A model generated the notes under the pieces. The model was not told the origin of the DNA, made no database searches, and worked only from the letters and a program-made list of their open reading frames with translations. Shown piece after piece: positions 51,294 through 60,982 of a DNA stretch of 64,000 bases. A program made the position numbers and the translations under genes. How positions within the stretch are numbered: the first letter of the stretch is position 1; each line of letters starts with the position of its first letter. The stretch is from Thalassobacillus devorans. Its GTDB lineage: Bacteria; Bacillota; Bacilli; Bacillales; Halobacillaceae. The DNA is taken from assembly GCF_900176565.1 (NCBI RefSeq), contig NZ_FXEH01000003.1, positions 1-64,000 of the forward strand, read 5' to 3'.

Positions 51294-51456
51294 TTCTTTA
51301 CCTCCTTGGTCAGTATAATTGGTATTTACCACAATAACATAAATCATCAGCTGATTATTTAAATACATATAAAATTTCGACAATTTACCTAGAGACCAGT
51401 CTTTAATTAAGGAAAAAAAGACCACCGGGGATAGGTCGATGGTCTTTACTGAGATT

Positions 51457-52836
51457 TTAAAACAGCTTTCCTTGTCGGTATAGAATAGTCGATAGTTTAG
51501 TTACAGCATGGATATAGCAATTCTGCCGTAATGGGAATGGATCTTTAAAAAATTGCGGAAAGATCGTGTCTAACGTATGCTGCATTTTATCGTATAACAA
51601 CTCAAAAATCTGATCTTCTGTATAGAATTGTGTTTCCCTTCCTTGCATCCATTCAAAGTAAGAAACGATGACACCACCGGCATTAGCGAGTATATCAGGA
51701 ACGATAAGCACTCCATCTTCACTTAAATACTCATCTGCATCTTCTGTAACCGGGGCATTGGCGCCTTCCACAATCAAACGGGCTTTTATATTTTTCATAT
51801 TACCCGGGTGAATCTGATCTTCTAAGGCTGCCAGAAACAGAGCATCTACCTCCTGTTCGAGTAAATCATCACGATCGTGGACAGTAGCTTTAATAGCATG
51901 TTCGGCCAACGCTTCTTCATCGGCAGGGAGGTCCCCTTCATGGTCCATCGTATACTCAATCAAAGCTGGAATATCTAAGCCATCTGAATTATAGAGCATG
52001 ACGTTGTGGTCGCTGACGGCCACAACTTTATTTTGCAGGTAGTCACATTGATAAGCTTGAAGAGCAGCCACAGAGCCCACATTTCCAAATCCCTGGATGG
52101 CTATTGTCAGCGGACGGCCATAATGGGCCATGGCTGTTCTGGCAAACCGGTTGTCACTGTCTTCCATCCAGGTTTCGTTATTTTTGATAAAGTTGTGCAT
52201 CATATATCGGAAAGTAAAATATACCCCTTTACCAGTAGCTTCCCGTCTGCCTAAAGAACCTCCGTTGATGACACTTTTTCCCGTAAAGCTGCCGCGGTAA
52301 GTCTGGCCTGGGTGGATGGTTTTGTATTCGGCCATCATCCAATCCATTTCCCGTTCGCTTGTCCCGACGTCGGGGGCTGGTATATCCTTTTCCGTACCTA
52401 AAATATCACTGAAATATTGCACATACTTTTTACAAATCAAATTTAGTTCTTTAGGCGAATATTCCCGCGGGTTGATAATAACTCCGCCTTTTCCTCCACC
52501 GAAAGGTACTTCATGAAGCGCGTTCTTTAAAGTCATCAGTTTAGCAAGGTTGGAAACCTCATCTTCATTTACAGATTCGTGAAAACGGATGCCTCCTTTG
52601 TAAGGTCCTAATGTATTGTTATGTTGAACCCGGAAAGCGGGGATGCGGACGACGGTCCCATTTTCCAGGGCGATCCTCAGAAACGATTTATTGATATGGT
52701 TTGGAGTCGAAAGTATGGATACCAAGGATTTGAATGCCTGGCGTCTAGAGTCGCCTTGTAAGTCCGGTAAAAACGTTTCGTCTTCCAGTAGTGCGTTCAA
52801 TGATCTGCCAATAATGTCTTCCGTCTTCTTTTCCAT
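51457..52836 (-). CDS. Glutamate dehydrogenase
   Basis: About 459 residues. A Glu/Leu/Phe/Val dehydrogenase interconverting glutamate with 2-oxoglutarate and ammonia. Substrate loop GPYKGGIRFHESV, catalytic Lys in PFGGGKGGV, nucleotide site IQGFGNVGSVAALQAY, and EGANAPVT. It is ~30 residues longer than B. subtilis RocG/GudB (about 424-427). The start ATG (52836) has GGAGGG ~12 bp upstream, a wide spacing; the open frame extends further to 53043 into the divergent channel gene and is rejected. NAD or NADP preference cannot be told. Confidence 0.9.
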   Translation of the reverse strand: MEKKTEDIIGRSLNALLEDETFLPDLQGDSRRQAFKSLVSILSTPNHINKSFLRIALENGTVVRIPAFRVQHNNTLGPYKGGIRFHESVNEDEVSNLAKLMTLKNALHEVPFGGGKGGVIINPREYSPKELNLICKKYVQYFSDILGTEKDIPAPDVGTSEREMDWMMAEYKTIHPGQTYRGSFTGKSVINGGSLGRREATGKGVYFTFRYMMHNFIKNNETWMEDSDNRFARTAMAHYGRPLTIAIQGFGNVGSVAALQAYQCDYLQNKVVAVSDHNVMLYNSDGLDIPALIEYTMDHEGDLPADEEALAEHAIKATVHDRDDLLEQEVDALFLAALEDQIHPGNMKNIKARLIVEGANAPVTEDADEYLSEDGVLIVPDILANAGGVIVSYFEWMQGRETQFYTEDQIFELLYDKMQHTLDTIFPQFFKDPFPLRQNCYIHAVTKLSTILYRQGKLF

Positions 52837-53006
52837 AAAAAAACATACCCTCCTGTAAAAAGAATAACTGCTACTATTTGTATCTTCCCCTTTATTACAA
52901 AATAGTAATCGTAAAGTTACATAGAGGTAACAAATCATGACCTGCGTAAGGAATATGTGATAAACTAGAAAGCTAGCAAGCCTATTTATTGGAGGTTTCA
53001 GTAGAC

Positions 53007-53837
53007 GTGATGAAGAGAAATTCAGGATCAGGTGTCCGCTCAAAACTATATGGCTTAGTTCACCATCCTTACTTTACTAACACCGTACTATTCTTAATTT
53101 TTATCAATTCAATCACCATCGGTTTGGAAACTTATCCGGGGATTTTTAAGGAATATCAAAACTGGTTTGTTGTAATAGAAGGTTTTTTTCTTTGGTTTTT
53201 CACTATAGAAATCATTTTAAGAATAATTGCCCACCGGCCTGTGCTGCATTTCTTTAAAAATGGCTGGAATATCTTCGATTTCATTATTATCGGCGGGGTA
53301 CTGATTTTCAGTGGTACTCATTATATTTCTGCTTTACGGATTCTTCGTGTTTTGCGAGTCATGCGCACTGTTTCCGTCAGCCCGTCACTGCAGCGTCTGA
53401 CCACTGCATTGTTACGAACTGTGCCTGCTATGGCCAACATCCTTTTGCTATTAGCAATTGTGTTTTATGTGTTTGCTGTGATTGGTGTCATTTTATATCG
53501 TGATCTGGCACCTGAGTACTTCGGTTCTCTTCATTTATCCATGGTGACATTGTTCCAGGTAGTTACACTGGAATCCTGGGCGAGTGGTGTGTTCCGGCCA
53601 ATATTTGAAGAGGATCCATGGTCGTGGATTTATTTTATTTCTTTCATCTTGATCGGCACCTTCATCGTTCTTAATTTGTTTGTCGGAGAAATTGTCAATA
53701 ATGTCCAGAAGGTTAATGAGATGTATGAAGCGAAGGAGAAAGAAAAAGAAGGAAAAAAAGAAGTGGATCACGAGATGCTATTAAAAGAAATTGCCGAACT
53801 GAAAGCGATGATAAAGGAAAATCAGGACAACAAATAA
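53007..53837 (+). CDS. Voltage-gated sodium channel, NaChBac family
   Basis: About 276 residues, matching NaChBac (274). Six membrane helices; S4 is ALRILRVLRVMRTVSV with four arginines at every third position; the selectivity filter is TLESWASG, identical to the NaChBac filter. A C-terminal coiled-coil (VNEMYEAKEKEKEGKKEVDHEMLLKEIAELKAMI) should hold the homotetramer. Start GTG at 53007 follows GGAGG by 11 bp; ATG at 53010 is an alternative. Such channels are typical of salt- and alkali-living Bacillaceae, serving pH and sodium homeostasis and motility. Divergent from glutamate dehydrogenase. Confidence 0.95.
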   Translation: MMKRNSGSGVRSKLYGLVHHPYFTNTVLFLIFINSITIGLETYPGIFKEYQNWFVVIEGFFLWFFTIEIILRIIAHRPVLHFFKNGWNIFDFIIIGGVLIFSGTHYISALRILRVLRVMRTVSVSPSLQRLTTALLRTVPAMANILLLLAIVFYVFAVIGVILYRDLAPEYFGSLHLSMVTLFQVVTLESWASGVFRPIFEEDPWSWIYFISFILIGTFIVLNLFVGEIVNNVQKVNEMYEAKEKEKEGKKEVDHEMLLKEIAELKAMIKENQDNK

Positions 53838-53862
53838 AGGCGGCCCAAACGGCCGCCTTTTT
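53836..53862. terminator. Bidirectional terminator after the sodium channel
   Basis: AAAGGCGGCC pairs with GGCCGCCTTT over a 5-nt loop, followed by TT on the + strand and A/T sequence on the other side. Confidence 0.85.
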
Positions 53863-53865
53863 ACA

Positions 53866-55242
53866 TTATTCACTTTCAGTCGGAGCGTCATTATCAGGTG
53901 TCTTTTGTAATACTTTCAAACCTTGGCCCATATCAGAAGCGAGGACGTAGTTACGGTCTACATAAACACCCCAGATATTAGAACGACTAGGTATATAAGC
54001 TCCCGTTTCAACTGGATTTGCCGGATCGGTGATATCCACTGCCCGTACACCCCCGGAATAGTGGGACAAGTAAAGCGTATTGCCTCTTACTTTCGGGTCG
54101 TGGACGGTAGCGCCGCCTGGTATTGTTTCAGTAAAATCCGTTTTAAAAGAACTTAGCAAGGTAGGTTTTGTCTTATCTTTTATGTCATAAATCATTGTGT
54201 AACCATAGGCTGACTCAAAGCCTTCACGAACAGGACCGAATACTTCTCTCGTCTCAATCAGAACATTTCCGCCTTTAGCAAGTGTGGAAGAGTGCGCTGC
54301 TCCCTGAACAGTCGGAGCGAAGTCTGTTCTTCCCATATATACAGGGTTTTCAGGATCTTTGATATCGAGAATAATCGTTCCTAAATCCCAATAAGAGAGG
54401 TAAGCGGTGTCGCCATTATTATCTGTCATAACACTATGGGCGAAAGCGGCACGGCTTAAACCGTCTTCATCCGTCCAATTATAGCCATCATAGTTGTCAT
54501 CACTGACTTCATCGATGTGATCCCTTGGATCGAATTGATATATAGACTCAGGGTTCGCCGGGTCACTGACATCGACTAAATGAACGTCCATCTGTTCGCC
54601 ATGGGAATAGTAGTCAGCATAGTTATTGGCTGTCATCACATATGGCTTTCCATTCTGGACGAATAAGTATAGTTCGTGTGTGCCGCGGGCTCCGGATGTA
54701 TCTTCCCAAAATCCTAGTTTTTCAGGATTTTCAGGATCGGTTACATCATATAAAAGGAAACCACCGGTGGCATCAGAATCACGGTCGAGCTTTTGCACAC
54801 TGACAGCAGCCAGATCGCCTTTAAAGTTTGGTGTGTTTACGGATTTTACGATCACTTTTTCCTGCCAGGTACCTTCATGATGGCCAAAAGAAGTGACTTC
54901 TTTCGGATTGGCAGGATCCTTCATATCAAAGACCCGCACACCGCCTTCTCCGCCATTGCGAGTGTGGGTTCCAAGATAAGCATAGCCTTTGTAGCTGTAA
55001 ACGTCAGCTGTAGAATTTTTCACTCCATCCTTCACTTCCTGCAGCTCTACAGCAGCAACTTCTTTCCAGTGGCCGACATTTTTAGTTCCTTCTAAGAGTG
55101 GAACCGAAAGTTCCTCACCTTCCAGGTTTTCACCTTTTTCTCCTCCACCGCCCAGTTCATCATGGGCGAACGCTGTGGCGGGAACCAGGGAAAATGTCAA
55201 CGCTCCAGCTAAGGTCAAGTTCAATATCCGTTTCTTTTTCAA
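53866..55242 (-). CDS. Secreted LVIVD-repeat beta-propeller protein
   Basis: A 458-residue exported protein: signal peptide (1-26, ending TAFA), then a series of LVIVD-type repeats such as VRVFDMKDPANPKEVTSF, FLLYDVTDPENPEKLGFW, VHLVDVSDPANPESIYQF, IILDIKDPENPVYMGRT and VRAVDITDPANPVETGAY. These form a beta-propeller. The protein is highly acidic. No enzymatic motif; function unknown. A weak CodY-like box lies ~105 bp upstream. Confidence 0.85.
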   Translation of the reverse strand: MKKKRILNLTLAGALTFSLVPATAFAHDELGGGGEKGENLEGEELSVPLLEGTKNVGHWKEVAAVELQEVKDGVKNSTADVYSYKGYAYLGTHTRNGGEGGVRVFDMKDPANPKEVTSFGHHEGTWQEKVIVKSVNTPNFKGDLAAVSVQKLDRDSDATGGFLLYDVTDPENPEKLGFWEDTSGARGTHELYLFVQNGKPYVMTANNYADYYSHGEQMDVHLVDVSDPANPESIYQFDPRDHIDEVSDDNYDGYNWTDEDGLSRAAFAHSVMTDNNGDTAYLSYWDLGTIILDIKDPENPVYMGRTDFAPTVQGAAHSSTLAKGGNVLIETREVFGPVREGFESAYGYTMIYDIKDKTKPTLLSSFKTDFTETIPGGATVHDPKVRGNTLYLSHYSGGVRAVDITDPANPVETGAYIPSRSNIWGVYVDRNYVLASDMGQGLKVLQKTPDNDAPTESE

Positions 55243-55345
55243 AATGGAAACCTCCTGAATGATCTGTATTATTCTCCATTCCCGGGTTGGAGGGTTTTTC
55301 CAAATTCAGTATATCCTAGCTGGGTGTTATTAACAATAAATTATG

Positions 55346-55360
55346 AATTTTCAGTAAAAT
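55346..55360. promoter_or_regulatory. Weak CodY-like box upstream of the LVIVD gene
   Basis: The same 15-mer as at 27825 (AATTTTCAGTAAAAT), matching 13 of 15 positions to the CodY consensus (on either strand). It lies ~105 bp before the LVIVD gene start. Confidence 0.3.
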
Positions 55361-55438
55361 AAGCCTGCATAAATAAGTATTTGTTCCTAACATATTTATT
55401 ATTTTCTCTGTTGGTTTTACAGAAAAGCTCCCAGTTGC

Positions 55439-55710
55439 TGAAGACTCAATTTCGAGACTTTTGATTGCGGTTATGGTGGCCGGGAAAACGGATCGCTTTC
55501 CGTGGGCATGTTGTGAACTTTCTAGGATTAGCCTTGCGGATCTCACCGCTCATTTTCATCCCACAGGATTTTGAAATACTTCTTTGAAACGACACCGCAC
55601 GAAGGAAATGCGTAGCATTTTCGAGGAGTCTCACCGAACTCCCGTGGAAAGCGACTCGTTCCCCCACGCCCCGCTCCTCCAACCAATATCTCGAAATCAA
55701 GTCTTCGACT
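55439..55710. repeat. MITE-like degenerate repeat with inverted ends
   Basis: About 270 bp bounded by GAAGACTCAATTTCGAGA (left) and TCTCGAAATCAAGTCTTC (right), inverted copies with two mismatches. The interior has paired segments typical of a repeat family common in halophilic Bacillaceae (GCGGATCTCACCG, GGAGTCTCACCGAACTCCCG, GGAAAGCGA). The right end shares AAATCAAGTCTTCGAC with the copy ending near 63081. No coding potential with a ribosome site. It fills most of the spacer before uvsE. Confidence 0.65.
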
Positions 55711-55855
55711 TTTCAGTCCTTTAATTGAATAATGAAAAACCAGCCCAGAACTGCCCTTTGAGGAGAACTGTAAGAGGAGATGTTTTGGTTTAGAAAGGAT
55801 TCATAGTGGAAAACTTACATGGAGCAAGTACTATCCTATAGAGAAGGTGAATGTG

Positions 55856-56812
55856 TTGATCATTCGGTTCGGTTATGTCGCTCATGCTTTGAACCTGTGG
55901 GATGCTTCTCCGCAGAAAACCATGACATTTTCCCGCTGGAAGCAGTTAGGGGAAGAGGAAAGAACTAACAAATTACATGAAATCACGAGGAAAAACCTCC
56001 ATCATACGTTACGGGCACTCCATTATAATATTGCTCATGAAATCAAGCTGTATCGATTATCATCCTCCATTGTGCCATTAGCCACACACGAGGATGTGAA
56101 CTGGGATTACATATCACCATTCCGGGAGCTTTATGAGGAAATTGGAGCGTTGGTGAAAAAACATGAAATCCGAACGAGTTTCCATCCTAATCAATTTACG
56201 TTATTTACAAGTGACAAACCGCATGTGACGCGTAATGCCGTGCGGGATATGGAATATCATTATAGTGTAGCTGAAGCAATGGGGCTGGCAAAAGAATTAT
56301 CCATTAATATTCATGTAGGCGGTGCCTATGGAAATAAAAAAGAAGCCGTCGGCAGGTTTCATGACAACCTGCTTCAGCTTCCAGGCCACATAAAAAAACA
56401 GATGACTTTAGAAAACGATGATAAAACCTATACTGCTGGCGAAACTTTGGGTATCTGTGAACAAGAATCGATTCCGCTAATGTTTGATTACCATCATTAT
56501 ATAGCTAATCATGAGGAGGGGGAGAGCCTGGAGACTATTCTTCCACGCTTTATGAAGACATGGGATCATTCTCCCCATCGCCCGAAAATTCATGTTTCCT
56601 CTCCTAAGTCTGAACAGGCGTTTCGAAGCCATGCGGATTATGTGAGTCTCGATTTTTTGCAGCCGTTGATCACAGACTTGAAACGTAACGGCCGATCTGT
56701 TGACGTTATGGTCGAAGCAAAAGCAAAGGATCGGGCACTGCTTCAGCTGGTCGAGGAAATGGCAGCTATGAGAGGCGTGAAGCGAACCGGAGGAGCTACT
56801 TTAGAATTATGA
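55856..56812 (+). CDS. uvsE: UV damage endonuclease UvsE
   Basis: About 318 residues, TIM-barrel UV endonuclease cutting 5' of dimers and other lesions. Motifs: RFGYVAHALNLWDASPQKTMTF, NLHHTLRALHYNIAHEIKLYRLSSSIVPLATH, RTSFHPNQFTLFTSD, NIHVGGAYGNKKEAV, LENDDKTYT and FDYHHYIAN (metal ligands among the His, Glu and Asp). A TTG start at 55856 gives MIIRFGYVAHA, matching the usual N terminus, with GAGAAGG 8 bp upstream; GTG codons at 55847 and 55853 are alternatives. Confidence 0.92.
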   Translation: MIIRFGYVAHALNLWDASPQKTMTFSRWKQLGEEERTNKLHEITRKNLHHTLRALHYNIAHEIKLYRLSSSIVPLATHEDVNWDYISPFRELYEEIGALVKKHEIRTSFHPNQFTLFTSDKPHVTRNAVRDMEYHYSVAEAMGLAKELSINIHVGGAYGNKKEAVGRFHDNLLQLPGHIKKQMTLENDDKTYTAGETLGICEQESIPLMFDYHHYIANHEEGESLETILPRFMKTWDHSPHRPKIHVSSPKSEQAFRSHADYVSLDFLQPLITDLKRNGRSVDVMVEAKAKDRALLQLVEEMAAMRGVKRTGGATLEL

Positions 56813-56817
56813 GCAGC

Positions 56818-58287
56818 TTAGTCACGATTATGTATTTCAAAAGCCGCACGAATTCCAGATTCAATCGCTCCTTCGATCCATCCATGAAAAGAGGAAGTGT
56901 GTTCACCCGCGAAGTGCAGTCGCTGTTCAGGTAGAGGGATGATATCCGCATAGTTAACTTCCTGGTTAGGGGTAAACAGGGTAAAGCATCCAGACGAAAA
57001 GGGATTTTGACTCCAATTAAAAGTGACTCCCTGAATAAATTCGTTGTACACTTGCGGACCGTAAACTTCCGCAAGTCCATCTAATGCCAGCCGGATATGC
57101 TCTTCTTTGGGACGGCTGTTCCATAAGAGAGCATTATGTCCCCAGTTATAGCTGGCCAGCAGGACGGCGGGGCCTGGTTTTCCAATATTCTGACTGGGTA
57201 CATAAGCAAATCGCAGCGGAGTATCGGATATGATATTCCCGAGTTTTTGTTGCTCCCAAAAACGGCTCTTGAACTCAAGGGCTATTTTTACAGAAGGGAT
57301 ATTGGGCAATTCTTTAATGACTGACCATTTTTCAAAAGAAATGGAATCATAGGGCTCTACCTTGATGAACTGGAAAGCTGTAAATGGAATGGTAGTGATT
57401 CCGAAATCGCCGTGAAAACAATGGGACTCTCCTGTCATCCTGTCTTTGGTTTGAAACAGTATCTCCTTATCTTTCTGAATAATTTTAGTTATTTCCTGGT
57501 TCAGGTAGATACGATCACCGAGTTCAGGCAAAAAAGCCCTTGGAAGCTGGTCGTTTCCACCTGGGATTTGATAAAATTCAGTAGCCTCACTGAAAATAGG
57601 GTAGATGATATCTGTCAGAATATCGACGAATGAGAATTCCGGAAAGCCCTCTATGCCTAATAGAACGCTTATTTTTCTAATAGCGTTTACCGACATGGAT
57701 TGACCGAGCGGGTTATTCTTTAGAAAGTCTCCCATAGAGTAACGGGCAAATTTTTTACGCAGCTCTTCTTGTTGTTCTTCATTGCTTGCATTGTATAATT
57801 CGAGGAATGGCTGGACAGCAGATAGAAGCAGCTCTGTAGCTGTCTTTCCTTTTTCCCAATCTTCCACAGGGAAATATAACGAATCCGGATTCTCTTCATA
57901 TTGTTTACGTGTCACGATACGACCATTAGCAAAAAACAGGTCGTGGGGAGAGGTATTGACAAATTTAGCTACAGGCAGTCTGAACCGGCGTATGTACTCG
58001 AAAACGAGGGCATGGTTATCGGGAATACGCATGGCTCCTAATTCTATATAGTTGCCTTGGTGAAAGGGTTGCCTAAGTGTAAAAACCCTTCCTCCGATAC
58101 GGTCATTTCCCTCCAGTATAGTAACCTCATGTCCAGCCTGTCTTAATAGAAGAGCGGCGGTTAAACCAGCCATTCCCGCACCGGCTATCACTACTTTTTT
58201 TGGCCGTGATTTTGGCTGCAGCCCTTCTCTTAATAGTTTAATCATATCTTCTGGATAGTTAAGTTCCTGATATGCTCTTTTTTTCAT
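56818..58287 (-). CDS. FAD-dependent amine / L-amino-acid oxidase
   Basis: About 489 residues of the flavin amine oxidase family. The FAD site VVIAGAGMAGLTAALLLRQAGHEVTILEGNDRIGGRV begins near residue 35 and the C-terminal FAD segment is LHFAGEHTSSFHGWIEGAIESGIRAA. It is closest in layout to L-amino-acid oxidases. No signal peptide. Start ATG at 58287 follows GGGAGGTGG; the longer frame into the gpx gene is rejected. It ends 5 bp from the convergent uvsE. Confidence 0.85.
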   Translation of the reverse strand: MKKRAYQELNYPEDMIKLLREGLQPKSRPKKVVIAGAGMAGLTAALLLRQAGHEVTILEGNDRIGGRVFTLRQPFHQGNYIELGAMRIPDNHALVFEYIRRFRLPVAKFVNTSPHDLFFANGRIVTRKQYEENPDSLYFPVEDWEKGKTATELLLSAVQPFLELYNASNEEQQEELRKKFARYSMGDFLKNNPLGQSMSVNAIRKISVLLGIEGFPEFSFVDILTDIIYPIFSEATEFYQIPGGNDQLPRAFLPELGDRIYLNQEITKIIQKDKEILFQTKDRMTGESHCFHGDFGITTIPFTAFQFIKVEPYDSISFEKWSVIKELPNIPSVKIALEFKSRFWEQQKLGNIISDTPLRFAYVPSQNIGKPGPAVLLASYNWGHNALLWNSRPKEEHIRLALDGLAEVYGPQVYNEFIQGVTFNWSQNPFSSGCFTLFTPNQEVNYADIIPLPEQRLHFAGEHTSSFHGWIEGAIESGIRAAFEIHNRD

Positions 58288-58360
58288 TCGTCCACCTCCC
58301 ATTTTACATAATATGTTAAGGGGAGGTCTTGTATGAGGAGAAAAAGGGAGAGGTATTATA

Positions 58361-58394
58361 GAAAAAGACGAGCACTTCGCGCGCCCGTCTTTAC
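58361..58394 (-). terminator. Terminator of the glutathione peroxidase gene
   Basis: On the minus strand AAAGACGGGC pairs with GCTCGTCTTT (one bulge or mismatch), followed by TTTTTC. Confidence 0.7.
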
Positions 58395-58397
58395 ATT

Positions 58398-58877
58398 CTA
58401 GTTCAATAGTTTTTGTATATCCTTCTCTATATCTTCTGGTTTTGTTTGGGGTGCGTAGCGATCGACGACATTGCCGTTTTGGTCGACGAGGAATTTTGTG
58501 AAGTTCCACTTGACCTGATCGGAAATCATTCCGGGGGCTTCTTGTACCAGATGCTGAAAAAGTGGATGGGCATCTTTTCCTTTTACATCAACTTTGCTGA
58601 ACATCGGAAAGCTGACACCGTAATTGACCTTACAAAACTCCTGAATATCTTGTTCCGTTCCAGGTTCCTGATTCATGAACTGATTGCTCGGAAATCCTAG
58701 CACTTCAAATCCTTGCTCGTTATACTTGTCGTATAGCTCTTGCAGGCCTTCGTACTGGGGTGTGAACCCGCACTTGCTGGCTGTGTTGACTACTAGCAGC
58801 ACTTTTCCTTTGAAATCGGCCAGGGACTTTTCTTCTCCCGTAATCATTATTGCTGAAAAATCATGCACATTGCTCAT
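58398..58877 (-). CDS. Glutathione peroxidase family thiol peroxidase
   Basis: A 159-residue Gpx/BsaA-type peroxidase. The catalytic Cys is in [16 protein letters not shown]; the conserved Gln and Trp are in [13 protein letters not shown] and [11 protein letters not shown]. Bacillaceae lack glutathione, so it probably uses thioredoxin or bacillithiol. Strong ribosome site (AAGGGAGG) before the ATG. Confidence 0.93.
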   Translation of the reverse strand: MSNVHDFSAIMITGEEKSLADFKGKVLLVVNTASKCGFTPQYEGLQELYDKYNEQGFEVLGFPSNQFMNQEPGTEQDIQEFCKVNYGVSFPMFSKVDVKGKDAHPLFQHLVQEAPGMISDQVKWNFTKFLVDQNGNVVDRYAPQTKPEDIEKDIQKLLN

Positions 58878-58949
58878 GATAACGCCTCCCTTTTAATTCA
58901 AAACCTATCAGCATTCAACAGGCAAGTCAAAAGATAAAGCAGCTTACAT

Positions 58950-58997
58950 AAAAAATACAGCCAGCGAAGGATCATTCTCCTGAACGCTGGCTGTATG
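58950..58997 (-). terminator. Terminator of the hom-thrC-thrB operon
   Basis: On the minus strand ATACAGCCAGCG pairs perfectly with CGCTGGCTGTAT over a ~17-nt loop, followed by TTTTTTA. It overlaps the thrB end. Confidence 0.88.
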
Positions 58998-59924
58998 TTA
59001 TTTTGCTGCCGAGCATTTATAGCTATCGACGGTGACTCCTGATTCAGCGGGAAGTAATAGCTCCACCACTGCTTCTCCTGGAAAGGAGGAAGCGAGTGTG
59101 CGTTTCACTGTTTCTCCTTTTCCAGGTGGGGTGAAGCAGAGAAGAATCGGACCGGCACCGCTGATAGCTACTCCGTAGATTGGTAATGATTCTTTTAATG
59201 TCATGACTGTGTCCCATTCCGGAATCGACTGGACTCGATAGGGTTGATGGAATAAGTCTTCGGTCATCATTTTTCCAGCAAGCTCCCAGTCATGCTGCAG
59301 AAGGGCAGCGACCAGTACATTGCTGATGCTGCTGGCTTCCACAGCTTTAGCGTAAGGAAAGCTTTCTGGCAAAAGTCCTCGTGAAGCATCTGTTTTCATT
59401 TCATAGGACGGGATGACAGCGACGATATCAACTTCCGGACGTCCGCCTAAAACAATATGTGTGTCTTTTTCCTGGTGACATCCAATCACCAGCCCGCCGT
59501 AAAGGGAAGCGGCGACATTGTCAGGGTGGCCCTCATAAAGACTTGCATATCGTGCTTTCTCTTTCAATGAAAGGTTGAGGTCCAGCAGATAGTCAGCAAG
59601 TTCGATGCCGGCTACGATGGCAGCAGCACTGCTTCCGAACCCCTTAGACATGGGGAAGTCGCTGCTTAATTTAACGGAGACAGGAGGGAGTGAGCCTTTT
59701 TTATGGTTCTCTGCCACAAATGCTGCGACCTGATAAATCAGGTTATCCTTCCCTGCGGGCAGTCCTTTTAAGTTCCCGGTTTCAGGTTCGAAAGACCATT
59801 GGCTGTCCGGCGCCACATCCAGTGTCAAATATCGGTTGACGGCTAGACCGACAGAGTCGAATCCCGGGCCTAAATTAGCAGTGCTGGCCGGGACTTTGAT
59901 CGTGAACATCCCGCTGGCACTCAT
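58998..59924 (-). CDS. thrB: Homoserine kinase ThrB
   Basis: A 308-residue GHMP kinase that phosphorylates homoserine for threonine synthesis. The ATP-binding motif is [16 protein letters not shown] and the N-terminal motif [14 protein letters not shown]. Its ATG overlaps the thrC stop by 4 bp (ATGA). An internal Met at residue 6 is the more usual family start but lacks a ribosome site. Last gene of the operon. Confidence 0.95.
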   Translation of the reverse strand: MSASGMFTIKVPASTANLGPGFDSVGLAVNRYLTLDVAPDSQWSFEPETGNLKGLPAGKDNLIYQVAAFVAENHKKGSLPPVSVKLSSDFPMSKGFGSSAAAIVAGIELADYLLDLNLSLKEKARYASLYEGHPDNVAASLYGGLVIGCHQEKDTHIVLGGRPEVDIVAVIPSYEMKTDASRGLLPESFPYAKAVEASSISNVLVAALLQHDWELAGKMMTEDLFHQPYRVQSIPEWDTVMTLKESLPIYGVAISGAGPILLCFTPPGKGETVKRTLASSFPGEAVVELLLPAESGVTVDSYKCSAAK

Positions 59925-60982
59925 GGTTTGACACGTCCTAAAATATGATCGAACACCACTTCTTCTTCGTTTGGAAGAACTACCGGTTTCAAAGTGGAGT
60001 TCTCAATGGCGCAGTCTGGATCCTTTAGTCCATTCCCGGTCAATACAGCGACAACTTTAGAACCTTTTTTGATATGACCGTTTTCGATGTCTTTCTTTAA
60101 ACCTGCTATGGACGCACAGGAAGCCGGTTCCGCAAAAACTCCCTCAGACTGTGCGAGAAGGTGATAAGCTTCCAGAATTTCTTCATCCGTGACCGAATCG
60201 ATTTTCCCTTTAGACTCATCCGTAGCAACCAGTGCCTTATCCCAGCTGGCCGGGTTTCCTATCCGGATGGCGGTAGCCAGTGTTTCCGGGTTTTCGACGA
60301 CTTCGTTTCGTACGATAGCAGCTGAACCTTCTGCTTCAAATCCGTGCATGCTTGGCAGGCCGGTGTTATTTTGCTGATGATATTCCTTGAACCCTTTCCA
60401 GTACGCCGTAATATTACCGGCATTTCCGACTGGTATGGAAAGGTAGTCAGGAGCGGTGCCCAGTTGTTCACATACTTCAAAGGCCGCTGTCTTCTGTCCT
60501 TCGATCCGGTATGGATTGACAGAGTTGACGAGGGTGATCGGCGCTTCCTCGCTCAGGTTGCGCACCATTTGCATGGCATTATCAAAATTTCCTTTAATGG
60601 CGTAAATTTCTGCGCCATACATGACGGCTTGTGCCATCTTACCCATCGCAATTTTGCCATCTGGTATGACGACGATACAGCGCATGTTGGCTCTGGCGGC
60701 ATAGGCGGCAGCAGCGGCTGAGGTATTCCCTGTCGATGCACACATGACCGCTTCACTGCCTTCTTCCTTCGCTTTGGCAACTGCCATCACCATTCCGCGG
60801 TCTTTAAACGATCCGGTGGGGTTAAGACCTTCATATTTCACGTGCAGCTCCACGCCAAGTTTTTCTGATAAATCATCGAGAGCAATCAATGGCGTATTGC
60901 CTTCCCACAAGGATAGTTTCGGTGTTTTTTCATTGATTGGTAAATATTCTTCGTATTGATGAAGCAGGCCTTTCCAGTTCAT
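59921..60982 (-). CDS. thrC: Threonine synthase ThrC
   Basis: A 353-residue PLP enzyme converting O-phosphohomoserine to threonine. The PLP lysine is in [14 protein letters not shown], the phosphate loop in [11 protein letters not shown], and [15 protein letters not shown] is the family dehydratase-like motif. Compact class II Bacillus form. It overlaps hom by 1 bp upstream and thrB by 4 bp downstream, so the operon is translationally coupled. Confidence 0.96.
   Translation of the reverse strand: MNWKGLLHQYEEYLPINEKTPKLSLWEGNTPLIALDDLSEKLGVELHVKYEGLNPTGSFKDRGMVMAVAKAKEEGSEAVMCASTGNTSAAAAAYAARANMRCIVVIPDGKIAMGKMAQAVMYGAEIYAIKGNFDNAMQMVRNLSEEAPITLVNSVNPYRIEGQKTAAFEVCEQLGTAPDYLSIPVGNAGNITAYWKGFKEYHQQNNTGLPSMHGFEAEGSAAIVRNEVVENPETLATAIRIGNPASWDKALVATDESKGKIDSVTDEEILEAYHLLAQSEGVFAEPASCASIAGLKKDIENGHIKKGSKVVAVLTGNGLKDPDCAIENSTLKPVVLPNEEEVVFDHILGRVKP

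Noticed and set aside
55446-55700. Minus-strand 84-residue frame before uvsE
   Set aside because: Lies inside the MITE-like repeat with no start signal; not a credible gene.
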